Below are positions 44,963 to 64,000 of a stretch of DNA of 64,000 nucleotides, one piece after another. The DNA is from Calonectria ilicicola (lineage: Eukaryota > Ascomycota > Sordariomycetes > Hypocreales > Nectriaceae). Positions within the stretch are counted from its first letter, which is position 1. Every line of letters begins with the position of its first letter. A model generated the notes under the pieces. It was not told the origin of the DNA. It saw only the letters and a program-made list of their open reading frames with translations, and made no database searches. Both the position numbers and the translations under genes were made by a program. The stretch is from assembly GCA_020809705.1 (NCBI GenBank), contig CP085833.1:4712001-4776000 (forward strand), written 5' to 3'.

Positions 44963-47145
44963 GAGATTTCTGAAATATAATTCGAAATAGATAGAATAAA
45001 CATTAATAAAAGATATATCTATCTGACCCTGTTTGACTTGACATTCTGCGTGACTTGGTTTAATCTGAAAAATGCATGTTCTTTTTTAAATCAAATGAAG
45101 ATTATTTCCTTGGGAAAATTCTCATTTGAGGTTCAACAAAGTAAATGCCATTTCCTTTGCACGTTTCATCGCTTCGAGGCACGGAGGCAACTCAAGCCCG
45201 ACATAAGCAAGGTAGAATGTTTTTCATGTGCACAAGCTAGCATCTGAAAAAAGCCACTAATTTCTCACCAAGATAAAGCTCAGAGTAAGATAAAAAGCTT
45301 CTAAAGTGTCTTATAATTGACAAAATTTAAGCTTAAGTTTAATTCTCGTATTGCAATTGTCCTCACGGTTGTTCTTTATCCAATCCCCACAATCCAGAAA
45401 CCGATCCATATCTCATTGCGAAAATTATGAAGTCGGGGATTATTTTAAGTTATGAGTCAAGTTGTCTCAGGGTGCACTAATTTCAAAGGTGAACAATATT
45501 TTTGACCTCTTCCTCGCTATAAGTACATCCGAGAACACTTGTATTTGATAATTACAAATCTCGGTGATCGAGTTGCGATGTTGTTGGGCAAAGTTGCGGT
45601 ATCGGCCATGACATTTTCGTCGAGGCTAGATGCTGCGCAGTTAATATTTACGCGTCACCACCGCATCATTTGTTGTGCAGATGCCATAATCGCGTCATAA
45701 CAACCGATCTATGACACCTCCCCAGTTCTCCTGCCTCAACAATGCTTACTAGGTGTTTTTAAGTAATCCATTTGCATTATCATGCATTATTTAAGCCTCT
45801 GGCACTCACAACTCATACTGCACGTCAACCGAAATTACATCTTGCAGATACTACAAAGCTTTAAATCTAATTCCCTGGACTGTGCGCAAATATGTATTTA
45901 TCGCGTATTCGAAACCTGACGCCACTGAAGGCATAACGCTAGTATATGTAGGTGTATTGTAACATGTTTCACTGTGTGAGAAAATTACAGGCATGTTCAG
46001 AGGCGCTAGCCTCCTTCCATCCGGGACTGCTTCCGGCAGTGGAATCCGGGGTAATAATCCAGGGACCCAGGTTGACTTCCATGTCGTTCATCCGGGTAAA
46101 AAGTGGACGTGGATAAATCAGATATCACAATTCTAATCATGAGATGTGCATGAGGGGTACTTCTCATGGGCTATCCTGCTCAAGGGGAGTGAATCAAGCT
46201 AGCCTTCGCATTCTTGAGACAGGTCAAATTGTTGTCAACAAGCCACATACCACTACCTCGAACTTTCTTTCAGCTGAGAGAGCAAAACAAAAAGTAAGAA
46301 GGGGGGCGTTATCAGGATTCTTTCTGTATGAACAGAGGCTGCTCCTCAATACGAAAAAAATTTGCTTTGTAAATAAATAGTCCTCATTTTAAGACAGACT
46401 GAAAAGCCATAAGCAGAATAAGCATGGCTGAGAATGCATTGATACTCGTCAGTTGTGGCTGCTGAGCTGTTGTCCCTGCATCAGCCCTTGTCCCTGCTAA
46501 ACAAGGCTTGTTGTTGTGGCTCATGCATGTGCAGTCGACCGCTAAACAGTCTGTAATTTACAGCCGACGGTCCGCCAGCGGTTTTTGCGACAATCTTGCC
46601 GCATTTAGCCCAGTCCAGATCGAGACTACTGATGGCTCAGCCCTGGGGCCAGACCGTTCCAGTGGAATTGCTTGCTTTTTCATCGGCAAATCGGAGCCGG
46701 GCAGTACGGGGCTGGCAGGTTCCAGCGTCAACGGCGTTTTTTGGGGATGACGAAGGACGGTCCAATCATAAGACGGATGATTACACGCTATGCATTGATT
46801 CGTACAGGAGTTGTGCTTCAATGAACATACGATCGTAAAGTAAATGTCAATGGGTCTTACATGCATGCATGTGTGTTGGTCAACTTCAACGGTCAGCATG
46901 GACTAAGTAACCGCTTGGTAGCGCGTGAACATATCAGCAAACCATCACTTCACTGTTGCACAGGAACATTTTAGGTCATGATGCCCGGAGACATAAAGCG
47001 TTTATAAAAAGAGTAATACTAAAAGTTGAAGCTAATATATACAAAAATTCGTCTCGTTTGGCATACAAGCTCAGACTTGCTGATATTTACGTATTAAAAC
47101 ATTCAAGACATCGCACTGCAGTCCCCCCCCCAACCATCAAGCTGC
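44963..47145. other. AT-rich intergenic region
   Basis: About 2.2 kb between the transporter 3' end and the KatG 3' end. Only short unrelated frames are present, and no repeat family or RNA gene was recognised. Confidence 0.45.
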
Positions 47146-55973
<8,828 letters not shown>

Positions 55974-57186
55974 ATGAAACACGCGTTGTTCTTGCGACAA
56001 TCGCCGGAGCTGCGGCGAGTCCGATAGCCAGCTCCCCATCGTATCTGCAATGGATGGCCGACACCTTCATCCGCAATGGGGTTTCACCTAAAAAGAACTA
56101 TGGAGAATCAACATTATATAAAGGCTTCGAGATGGCCTATGAGTTGACAAAAAATGAGACATACCTCGATTGGTATAAAGGCCAGATTGATGAAAATGTT
56201 GTTTTGGCGAATGGCTCAATTAAAGATTGGGATGCATCGTACTCGCTCGACCACTATCGAATTGGCAACAATTTCCTCTACTGGTATCAGCGCACCAAGG
56301 ATGACAAGTACAGGGTTGCAGCCAAAACTGTCCGTGAGATTTTAAATAGCCATCCACGCACTCCTTCTGGAGGATTTTGGCATCGCAAACCCGTATACCC
56401 AAACCAGATGTGGCTGGATGGTATCTTCATGGCAGATTCGTTTTACGCAAAGTGGACTAATCTCTTTGACGCTGGCAACTTGACAGCATGGGACGATATT
56501 GTGCTCCAGTATGACCTAATTGAATCTCATTGTCGAAATAAAACATCGGGATTATTGACACATGGTTATGATGAGAGCATAACCGCAGTCTGGGCTGACC
56601 CTGTTACTGGATCTGCTCCTCTGGTTTGGGATCGTGCGGTTGGTTGGTATTTCATGTCATTGCTCGAAGTACTTGAAGTCTTCCCCCAAAGCCATGCTGG
56701 CTATAAAAGACTACTCGGGTACTTTACTTCACTTGCTGCTGCTCTCAAAAAGGCACAAGACAGTGAAGGTGGGTGGTGGCTGATCATGTCTGAGCCCTAC
56801 CCTGGAATGAAGGGCAACTACATCGAGAGCAGCGGGTCGGCCATGTTCACTTGGGGCTGGCTGAAAGGTATGCGGACGGGATATCTCAGCAAGCACGAGT
56901 ACCTTGGCGTAGCTTCAAAGGCATACAACAACCTCGTTGACGACTTTATTACCTACGAACCTAACGGGACTATCACCATGACGGGGACCGTTGACGTCGG
57001 TTCACTAAGCTCAAATGGATCCTACGAGGTGAGCGAACAGTAATTTCCAGACTATTGACACAGGGCAAGAAGGCTAATGCAAATCAGTATTATATTTCCG
57101 TCAAGACGACGCCCAATGACTATAAAGGAACGGGGCCATTTATGTATGCCTCGTATGAGTGGGAAAAATGGGCGGGAAAGTTGTAG
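55974..57186 (+). CDS. GH105 unsaturated rhamnogalacturonyl hydrolase, N-terminus disturbed
   Basis: The clear body runs from the ATG at 56054 to a GTGAGC donor after 57028, then 57088-57186; the 59-bp intron is in phase and the body gives 362 aa. Family marks are YKGFEMAYELTKNETY, RTPSGGFWHRKPVYPNQMWLDG with the likely catalytic Asp in WLDG, then AVGWYFMSLLEVLE and SGSAMFTWGWLKG. The enzyme removes the unsaturated galacturonyl unit left by rhamnogalacturonan lyases. In the same frame just upstream of 56054 lies a hydrophobic stretch, VVLATIAGAAASPIA, that looks like the end of a signal peptide. The only nearby ATG (55974, MKHALF) is one base out of phase with it. Either a frameshift broke secretion or a short upstream exon was missed. 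Confidence 0.85.
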
Positions 57187-58325
57187 AAATTGCAACCGTT
57201 GACATTGTGCACCGGATTTATCTAACATCGCGACGATTTATGACTTAGGAGAGATCTACTGTGGGCAATCATTGTCATCTGACGAGCTTAGGTTCATAGC
57301 TGATCTTTAGATTGAAGATTCATGCAGATAGACAATAAACTGAGTATTTGGCCATCTACAGGGGGGGAGTTCCCCTCAATCTTCAATCCGAATAGCAATA
57401 TTTAGCGGCAGCGTCATTTCGATATACCGCCTATTTAATTTGAGTTAAACTACACCAAGTCTGCTGTGCCTTAAAGCCAAGACAGACCGTGAAAACTCAG
57501 ACCCATTTTGACAGCCCCCATTGCCGGACTCCGAGATCCGGGATCCGAAACCGAGAGCAACCTCATAAGCGAATTCTCTCCTAGCGCGGTTTGGTCATGT
57601 CTGCAAATTTCGAGGTCGGGCCGCATTAATTTGGCGATTGTGAATGAGGAAGGTGAATGAGCAAGACGAGCTTGGTAATGAAAGTTGAGCGCAAATATGA
57701 CTAAGTAACTTCATAGGTCTAAACCCCTGAGCTGAATAATCATTTCTAATTATATGAAATTTTGAGATCGGTCTGACTCTGGGGTAGATCTATTAAACCT
57801 ACCTGAAATCTCGCATACTAGTCCATAATGACGCGATGATGGACCTATCTTTGGCCTAGCCGACTACCGGGTGTAATGGGAGGTGTGGATCCTTACACAT
57901 AGTGTTGTTCTATGTGAAGAGGGATGAAAGAAAGTTGTTCGTAGATAAAGCGTCTCAGACTTTAAACGGACAGCTGGTCTGGAAATTGGCAGACATGTTT
58001 TTCTTTGCAACTCTGGATGCGTCTTTTATAATGCGATGCCAAAGCCATGTTGGACACCAAATCCGACGTGGTCATCAAAGACTTAAATACATAATGTCCC
58101 TCAGGCCGTGGAGGCTGGCCAAAAAGAGCTCCCGAATCTTCCGTCCTCTGTATCATTTATGGGGCTTATCGCCTCTCTTCATTTCCAGCCGCCTCGCTCC
58201 ATTCGCTTCAGCAACTCGAGTCCTGGTACAATCCTCGCCATGGACATAATACTGACTGCTTTTCCCTTCCCAAGACCCTGTCTACAAGCCCTCATCGTGA
58301 CCTTATGATCGGCAATACAACTTGC
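57187..58325. other. Intergenic region
   Basis: About 1.1 kb between the GH105 3' end and the 3' end of the coiled-coil gene. A frame at 57902-58249 has no family support. Nothing else recognised. Confidence 0.45.
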
Positions 58326-59375
58326 TCAAATTTCCATTTGACTGCAGCCCAAGAGCCGCTCAGATCGCTCATTGGTGGACAGGTCACCGGTCTGAACAGA
58401 TGTTGCTTCACTTGTATCCTCGGTTTTAGCGGCAGCACCCTGCAGGCTAGCTAATGTGTCCCAAATCTCTTGAAGGTGTTGAGAGATGTTGTTGGGCCGA
58501 GATGGGGTACAGTATTGCTCGTCGGCATCTTTGCCAGCCATAAGGGAGGCGATTGTGACTTCGTGCCTCGTTGACTTTTTCGCAAGGAGTGTGTTCGCGT
58601 GCTCCATCTGTGCAATTTTTCGATTGGCAAAATCTCGAGCCACCTGGGCTTGCTTGAGACTTTCTTCGGCTTCTTTGGTGGCTTGTTGGCTGTTGTTCAA
58701 ACTGGTCTTTGTGAGCTTCTCTTGTTCCTTGGTAGAGTCAAGCTCGAGGCGCAAATCGTCGTTGCAATGTTGGAGATGCTGATTCTCTCTCTGGGCATCA
58801 TCGGTTTCAGCCCTTAGGCCCTGGACACGGGAATTTAGCGCAAGCAAGTCTCTTTCACGGCTCAGGAGCTGGCTTTTTGTGTCCGCCAGAGCGGCCTCCA
58901 AGCGCTCAATCTCTGCTGACGTGGCAGATTTCGCATTTGTCGGACCATTTCCGCTGTGGGTGTCGCGCTCGGGTTCGGGCTTGATGGGACCAGCCGGGGG
59001 CACCTCATTTGGGAGAGAGTCGTCTGTCTCTGTGTTATGTCTTGTCGCTCTTTTCCTGCGTCGGTTCCTGCGTCGACTGTTGGTGTTGCTCTGTGCTTGA
59101 AACGGTTGATTCCTAGAAACAGGACCTCTTGGCCCGGCGGATTGTCTGTCTCTCCGAGCCCTTGGTCTCCTGCGTCCCTGTCTTCCACCTCCACGACCGT
59201 GTCCACCGGGGGGAGAATCAGGCTGAACTATTTGTGAGGGGCTGCCAGGCGGGTCAAACCCTTGTTGTTGCTGCACGAGTGCACCATGCTGCAGGATAAA
59301 CGGACCATGTTGCTGAGAAAAGCCTCCATGGGGATAAACCCACCACTGGGGGTAATTACTGCTGTACCAGGCCAT
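58326..59375 (-). CDS. Coiled-coil protein with Gln/Gly- and Arg-rich N-terminus
   Basis: Single exon of 349 aa from the ATG at 59375; the frame extends upstream only to a TTG. No named domain is recognised. Residues 1-55 are rich in Gln, Gly, Trp and Tyr (WWVYPHGGFSQQHGPF). About 60-115 is Arg/Gly-rich and basic (GRGGGRQGRRRPRARRDR, RRRNRRRKRA), suggesting nucleic-acid binding or a nuclear signal. From about 150 to 285 the heptad pattern (IERLEAALADTKSQLL, LRLELDSTKEQEKL) predicts a long coiled coil. No signal peptide. A scaffold or RNA-granule role is only a guess. It is real by length, composition and a clean frame, but an expression check would settle it. Confidence 0.7.
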   Translation of the reverse strand: MAWYSSNYPQWWVYPHGGFSQQHGPFILQHGALVQQQQGFDPPGSPSQIVQPDSPPGGHGRGGGRQGRRRPRARRDRQSAGPRGPVSRNQPFQAQSNTNSRRRNRRRKRATRHNTETDDSLPNEVPPAGPIKPEPERDTHSGNGPTNAKSATSAEIERLEAALADTKSQLLSRERDLLALNSRVQGLRAETDDAQRENQHLQHCNDDLRLELDSTKEQEKLTKTSLNNSQQATKEAEESLKQAQVARDFANRKIAQMEHANTLLAKKSTRHEVTIASLMAGKDADEQYCTPSRPNNISQHLQEIWDTLASLQGAAAKTEDTSEATSVQTGDLSTNERSERLLGCSQMEI

Positions 59376-61713
59376 CGTGACGTTGTGTCGTGAACTGTGC
59401 GCAGGGTTAGGCGAAGCCTGGTGAATGAAATGCAAAGTGGTGTTGCAAAGAAGAAAGAAAATTTGCCAACAGCCAGCTCAGCTAACGCCTGAAATTCCAG
59501 GTCGCTTGATCTGGTTCAGAGCACAGAGACTGTTGGCGGCTGGCAAGCTTCCTCAGCTCGCCAGTTGACATGCGGAGGTGAGATTGAGGTGGGACAGTAT
59601 TAAAGAAAAACTCTAGGGATTCCATATTATAAAATGATAGCAAATGTGTAAAGATTGAATAAACTAGAACCATAGATTTATAGCAAGTTGTGTTTGAGAG
59701 GTTCAAGGCAGCTAGGTGGCATCTTCTAGTCGGTTAATTTAATAGCTCTGTTAGTAGCGCAATATATCTAGCTCATAACAATTGAATAGTGTGACGGCGT
59801 GGTATTCGTCTACTTTATTTATGTAACGGCTGTGTTGGACTGTTGTACCATTGGGCAAAGATTGGTCAATAATTTGTTATTACGGCAATTACTGCAGCAC
59901 GTAGCAGCGCCTAGGAGCCTCTGTGCGAGTGATCAATTCAGTACAAAGCCATCAGGCCGTAACAGATGCGACCCAGTCTTTTTGGTTTTAATAGGGATTC
60001 ATTTTTACTTGGACACAAAATTTGCAGTAGTAATCATCATGAAAGTTAAATAGCTCAAGCTTTGGACTTCTGGTGTGACATTATACTACGGGTGGCACAT
60101 GAAAATATCAGAAGCTGATTCAAGCACTGGATTTGTTATGTTTAAAACGGATAGATGTGGATAATTTTACTGTAAATAGCTTCGTGTGAATTGTATTTGA
60201 TATCCCAGGGACTGGTTCTTGGTGATGATTTACGCAAAGGATTGGTCACAGCCATTCACTACACGTGATGCCGCATCAAAAATGCTATCATATTTCCGAG
60301 TGTTCCGAAAAGAAAACGATGGAAAATCGGAAATCCAAGATTGAAATAGGTGGCAAGATTTTGTAAGAAGATAAGAGGTGTGTTATCTAATCCAATAGAC
60401 CAAAAGATCAACCAATTCTCGCACATTGTGCGGGAATTGCACCTCACATCAGTATATAAGGCACTTCCTTACAGATTTGAACCATTCTTTCACATTGCAC
60501 AAGATGAGTCGGGCTTGCACTTGAATAAACTGGAAACTGGAATAAAAATCACACTGGTACTACTCAACTTGGAGAAGTTGTGCACCACGTTGAAATAATC
60601 TGCTTTGAAAGAAGCTTTATCATTCATTCGCAAACGTGATAAGGAAATGCCGGTAGCTATGTCACGATAGCTAGACCCACTGTGCCCCTTTTGTTTTGGA
60701 GCATAGGACCCTATAGCGGGCGGTGCTAACGGTACCTTTATGGAATTGATCTTCGCTTGTATAATCTCCTCAAGAGATTTCAACAAAATGCACGGGAATC
60801 AAGAGTGTTTGAATGTTAAAATCTTAACACTTGTGTGTAATTCGATATGGCACCCTTTGGCGGGTAAGAAGAGAGGACTGAACATCAGATGAAGTGTTGG
60901 TGAGCTAATAAACTGAAGGCGTTCCGCAACGCGCAGATATTCCTCCTTGCCAAGCTTCACTGTCACATGATGTCACGACTATTTTTACCCTATATTGGCC
61001 TAGCTCTTTGTCACTGTGAGCGCTTAGACCAAAATTTAGCCCTTGGCACTATCCATTTTGCGGGCAACAAGTGCCGGAACACATGCTTTTCACCGAAAGT
61101 GCGCATTGTAACTTCTGATTTGGGTTTTCGTGGCTGACGAGTCAGGCCAGGTAACTGGAAATTAGATGTAGCTCAAATGAATTTCCACCAATGGTCGCCA
61201 AGCGAGATATTACAACGGAGAGGTTAATATATTAATCGAAACATGAAGACCGCAAACTACTCTCGGCGCACTAGATAGTGCATTGCCTAGCGATGCAAAA
61301 GCAAAATACCTCGATAGTATTCAAGCCTATTCTCTACCCACGTGTTTGTTGCTGGACGCGGTATTGCAGCGTTCTTGATCGTCGATAACTATTCGGTATC
61401 CTAATGGAGCAACGGTGTCCGATCCACCAACTGCGCTGTAACATCGCGCCCGTGCCCCTTGCAGCAACGACAAGGATGAGCGCGCTCGTGGCCACACCAG
61501 ACCCAACTAATAGCCCTCAACAGGAAGGCTCCCCCGTTGCGGGTCGTCTTTGATCTGGACGACAGTGCCTGTTCCGTCGTATGCCACCACGAGGTTTTCG
61601 TAACGGAATAATAATTGTTCTGATAATACTTCGGGGTCATTTGTATAAAACTGATAGTAATGCGCCTTCGTTTGGTTTGGTTCGGTAGATATTTCGTTTC
61701 CAGGACCGGCAAC
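59376..61713. other. Intergenic region upstream of EEP gene
   Basis: About 2.3 kb, AT-rich in the middle. Frames near 60259-60786 overlap on both strands without support. It holds the promoters of the divergent coiled-coil and EEP genes. Confidence 0.45.
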
Positions 61714-63195
61714 ATGTCTCGATACAATACAGCAATCTGGACCTTTCTCTTGGCGGCGGCCGGCTGTGCGTCCGCCGCAGACAGCGGTACATTCACCACG
61801 CTGAGCATGAATGTCGCCGGCATTCCATCTCTCTTCCAATCCAACGATGTTCCTGGTGATAAGACGGAGAACTCGCTCCTGATCGGGACATATTTCGCCG
61901 AGTATGGATACGACATAATAAACGTCCAGGAGGTAAGCTCAAAGACTCCGTCGCCCCTCAGTGATGGATATCCTGTAAAATAAGCATATCGAGAAGCATT
62001 GCCCACGCCGCACGGCCCCTAAATACGCCGCAGATGCAGATCATCCCGCTTGGTCGCATGCTAACACGCTGTGCAATAGGATTTCAATTACCATGCATAC
62101 ATCTACCAGACCGACAACCACACCTACCGTACAGCAACATCTGGTGGGGTGGTCATCGGTTCCGGTCTCAACACACTGGCCAATTTTGACTGGATTGACT
62201 TTACCCGTGTCAAGTGGGACGAGTGCTCCAATGCCTCCGGCTCTGACTGCCTGACCCCCAAGGGCTTCACATTCATGCGTGTGAAGGTTGATGATGGCGT
62301 CTACATTGACACATACAATCTGCACACCGACGCTGGTACCGAGGATGCTGACGAGACAGCCCGAAACAGCAACCTCAAGCAAGTGTCTGATTACATTGGC
62401 ACATGGAGTGTGGGCAATGCCGTACTCGTCTTCGGCGACACCAACAGTCGATATACCCGTACTGCAGACAACATCACCATCTTCAGAAAGCAGCACGGCA
62501 TGACCGATCCATGGGTCGAGCTGATTCGAGGTGGCACTGAGCCAACTGTGGAGAGTGTGTGCGATAATCCCAGCACAACCAACACTTGTGAGACTGTGGA
62601 CAAGTTCTTTTACCGCGGCAACGACATCATCGATCTTTCCGCCACTTCTTTCAACTACGAGAGCAGCAAGTTCTTGCAGGCAAACGGAAGCATTCTCTCC
62701 GACCACAACCCAGTCGGCGTTCACTTTTCCTGGTCGCTGTCCTCCAAGTTTCGCCAGTCGTCTTTCACTGGAGGGCCACATGGCGACTGGTTCAGTGATC
62801 TTCCCACCCTTTCCAGTCTCCTCTCAAAATCCTCGTCTTCACTGAAGCCCACAAAGCTGACATTCAGTGGCGCCTCGCGTCTGGACTCTGTGGGAATTAC
62901 TCTGTCTGATGGAACCAGCTTTACCCACGGTGGCACTGGAGGCACCACTGCTACCCTCTCGCTGGGCAGCAGCGAGTACTGGACCAGTGCCAAAATGTGC
63001 CAAGGACAGAAGGATTCGCGCACCCGTCTCTTTTATATTCAGGCTACTACAAGTGCGGGTAACACCTTGTCATCCGGCACTTCTACAAGTGATTGCATCA
63101 CTGTGACAGCGCCAAGTGGCTGGCAGATTGTGGGCTATCTTGGTCAGGATGGAGATGAGATTGACCAACTGGCAGTCATCTATGCCAAGAAATAA
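61714..63195 (+). CDS. Secreted EEP-fold phosphodiesterase with jacalin-like tail
   Basis: Exons 61714-61932 and 62080-63195 give 444 aa; the 147-bp intron has a CTAAC branch point and closes in frame at the catalytic Glu. A signal peptide (TAIWTFLLAAAGCASA) is present; the ATG at 61714 is chosen over 61660 because it begins that peptide. Endonuclease/exonuclease/phosphatase marks appear in order: SMNVAGIP, INVQE (Glu73), DTYNLHTDAG (His155), FGDTNSR (Asp193, Asn195) and LSDHNPVG (Asp281, His282). From about 300 a beta-rich segment (LDSVGITLSDGTSFTHGGTGG, then GWQIVGYLGQDGDEIDQLAV) resembles a jacalin-like lectin domain. The combination suggests a secreted sphingomyelinase-like or nuclease-like enzyme with carbohydrate targeting. 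The substrate is unproven. Confidence 0.88.
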
Positions 63196-63487
63196 GCTGG
63201 AATGGATTTGGCAAGATTGGAGGTTTAAATCTTTTGGGGGCGCGATATTTGCTTCGGCAGTTGGCCATTTCTTCTCACATTGCACGTATCCGTTTCATAG
63301 CAGATACCATGCAGTTTAAAATACCATATTTCGTATCATACTAAGAATTCATGACTTTCGTATTATGTTCACGCACCACTCCTAAAAGAGAGCTCGTACG
63401 TCATTCCTGTGTCGTATGTGCTAAGTATCATTTTACGATAAAACGAATTCTCCATTCTTCGTCCGTTTCTGATTAACATTTGCTCCA

Positions 63488-64000
63488 TCAAGGCATCACA
63501 TAGTCAGCAGCAATAAGCACCTCCATTGCTGCACTATGGGAAGCCACAGTTGCCTCAATATACGGCCCAGCCCATGCTTGACCAAGTTTGCCTTCACTGC
63601 GATCATTTTTCCAAATGGAATCCGCATTCTTACGAATAAATTGCTCGTACTCATCGCGGCCACCCCAAATATACTTCATACCGCGAATCAAGTTGCCCTT
63701 GAATTGTTGGTTCCCGACACTGCAGTGCTCTGGGGATGTCTCACACTTGTCGGCCTCCACAACGATACCGTCCGCATTCGTCAGACGTTCCATCACCGCA
63801 TCAGCTGTGCGTTGGATGTCACGCCGATAGGTATCACGGTTCTTACCATCACCCCTTGACAACTCCGAGAGCAGCCAAAGCGCTCCGCCCTGGATGTGTG
63901 TCTAGGTCGGTCGTCCATTGTTGTCGCACTTCCCATCTAGACCTTCGTTGACGAGATATTCCGAGTTGATAAATTTGTTTCGTCGCTTAAACCATTCCCA
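63488..64000 (-). pseudogene. 3' part of a GH76 (alpha-1,6-mannanase) gene with nonsense codon
   Basis: Runs off the window edge. Visible blocks YLVNEGLDGKCDNNGRPT, QGGALWLLSELSRGDG, GNQQFKGNLIRGMKYI, FIRKNADSIWKND and SHSAAMEVLIAADY follow the GH76 C-terminal pattern. The enzyme class cuts alpha-1,6-mannan and is used in fungal wall remodelling (Dcw1/Dfg5 type). One frame is continuous from 64000 to the stop at 63488 except for TAG at 63902-63904, where the family usually has Trp (TGG) in a WTYNQG-like motif. No intron covers it, since the spacing and frame on both sides are right. This points to a nonsense mutation, a sequencing error or a decayed copy. The catalytic Asp pair would lie outside the window. 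Confidence 0.75.

Noticed and set aside
61401..62006. Minus-strand frame of 201 codons
   Set aside because: Overlaps the signal-peptide exon of the EEP gene antisense and shows no domain.

Overview
The window is nuclear DNA of a filamentous ascomycete, most likely a Sordariomycete and perhaps Hypocreales. Coding regions are broken by short introns (mostly 46-85 bp) with GT donors, CTAAC-like branch points and AG acceptors. The gene content is also fungal: a HET-domain protein, Clr5-domain proteins, an OTT_1508-type deaminase, a DUF1275 protein, a GT32 mannosyltransferase, a secreted catalase-peroxidase and GH76/GH105 enzymes. No tRNA, rRNA or CRISPR array was seen. Gene models were joined by hand. 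Apart from the two incomplete or broken models noted below, each multi-exon model closes in frame across every intron.

Layout. 0-10 kb: a HET protein, a gene-poor gap, then a three-exon cytochrome P450 and a three-exon DOPA 4,5-dioxygenase-family gene on the same strand. 10-13 kb: a 147-bp MITE-like element and an OTT_1508-type deaminase whose 5' half is broken. 14.8-21.2 kb: bicupin oxalate decarboxylase, a divergent DUF1275 membrane protein and a SulP sulfate permease with a STAS domain. 21.6-28.6 kb: a possible glycan-modification group made of a GT32 type II glycosyltransferase, an acyltransferase-3 membrane protein and an unrecognised type II membrane protein, with a repeat-bearing AT-rich gap inside. 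28.7-31.9 kb: a five-exon saccharopine-reductase (Lys9-like) gene facing a decayed second copy with lost start codon, frameshift and lost splice site. 32.6-40.9 kb: two adjacent same-strand genes that share an N-terminal Clr5 domain but carry different repeats (TPR and ankyrin). 43-45 kb: a PTR2 peptide transporter. 47-50 kb: a secreted KatG. 50-56 kb: gene-poor. 56-64 kb: a GH105 hydrolase whose signal peptide looks frameshifted, a coiled-coil orphan, a secreted endonuclease/exonuclease/phosphatase-fold enzyme with a jacalin-like tail, and the 3' end of a GH76 mannanase gene carrying a nonsense codon.

How the genes fit together. The secreted oxalate decarboxylase, KatG, GH105, GH76 and EEP enzymes suit a fungus living on or near plant or microbial material and facing oxidants. 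The HET, Clr5-TPR, Clr5-ANK and deaminase genes are accessory families often tied to fungal self/non-self recognition. The tandem Clr5 pair beside the decayed lys9 copy, and the GT32/acyltransferase/unknown trio, are the two neighbourhoods most likely to be under-described.
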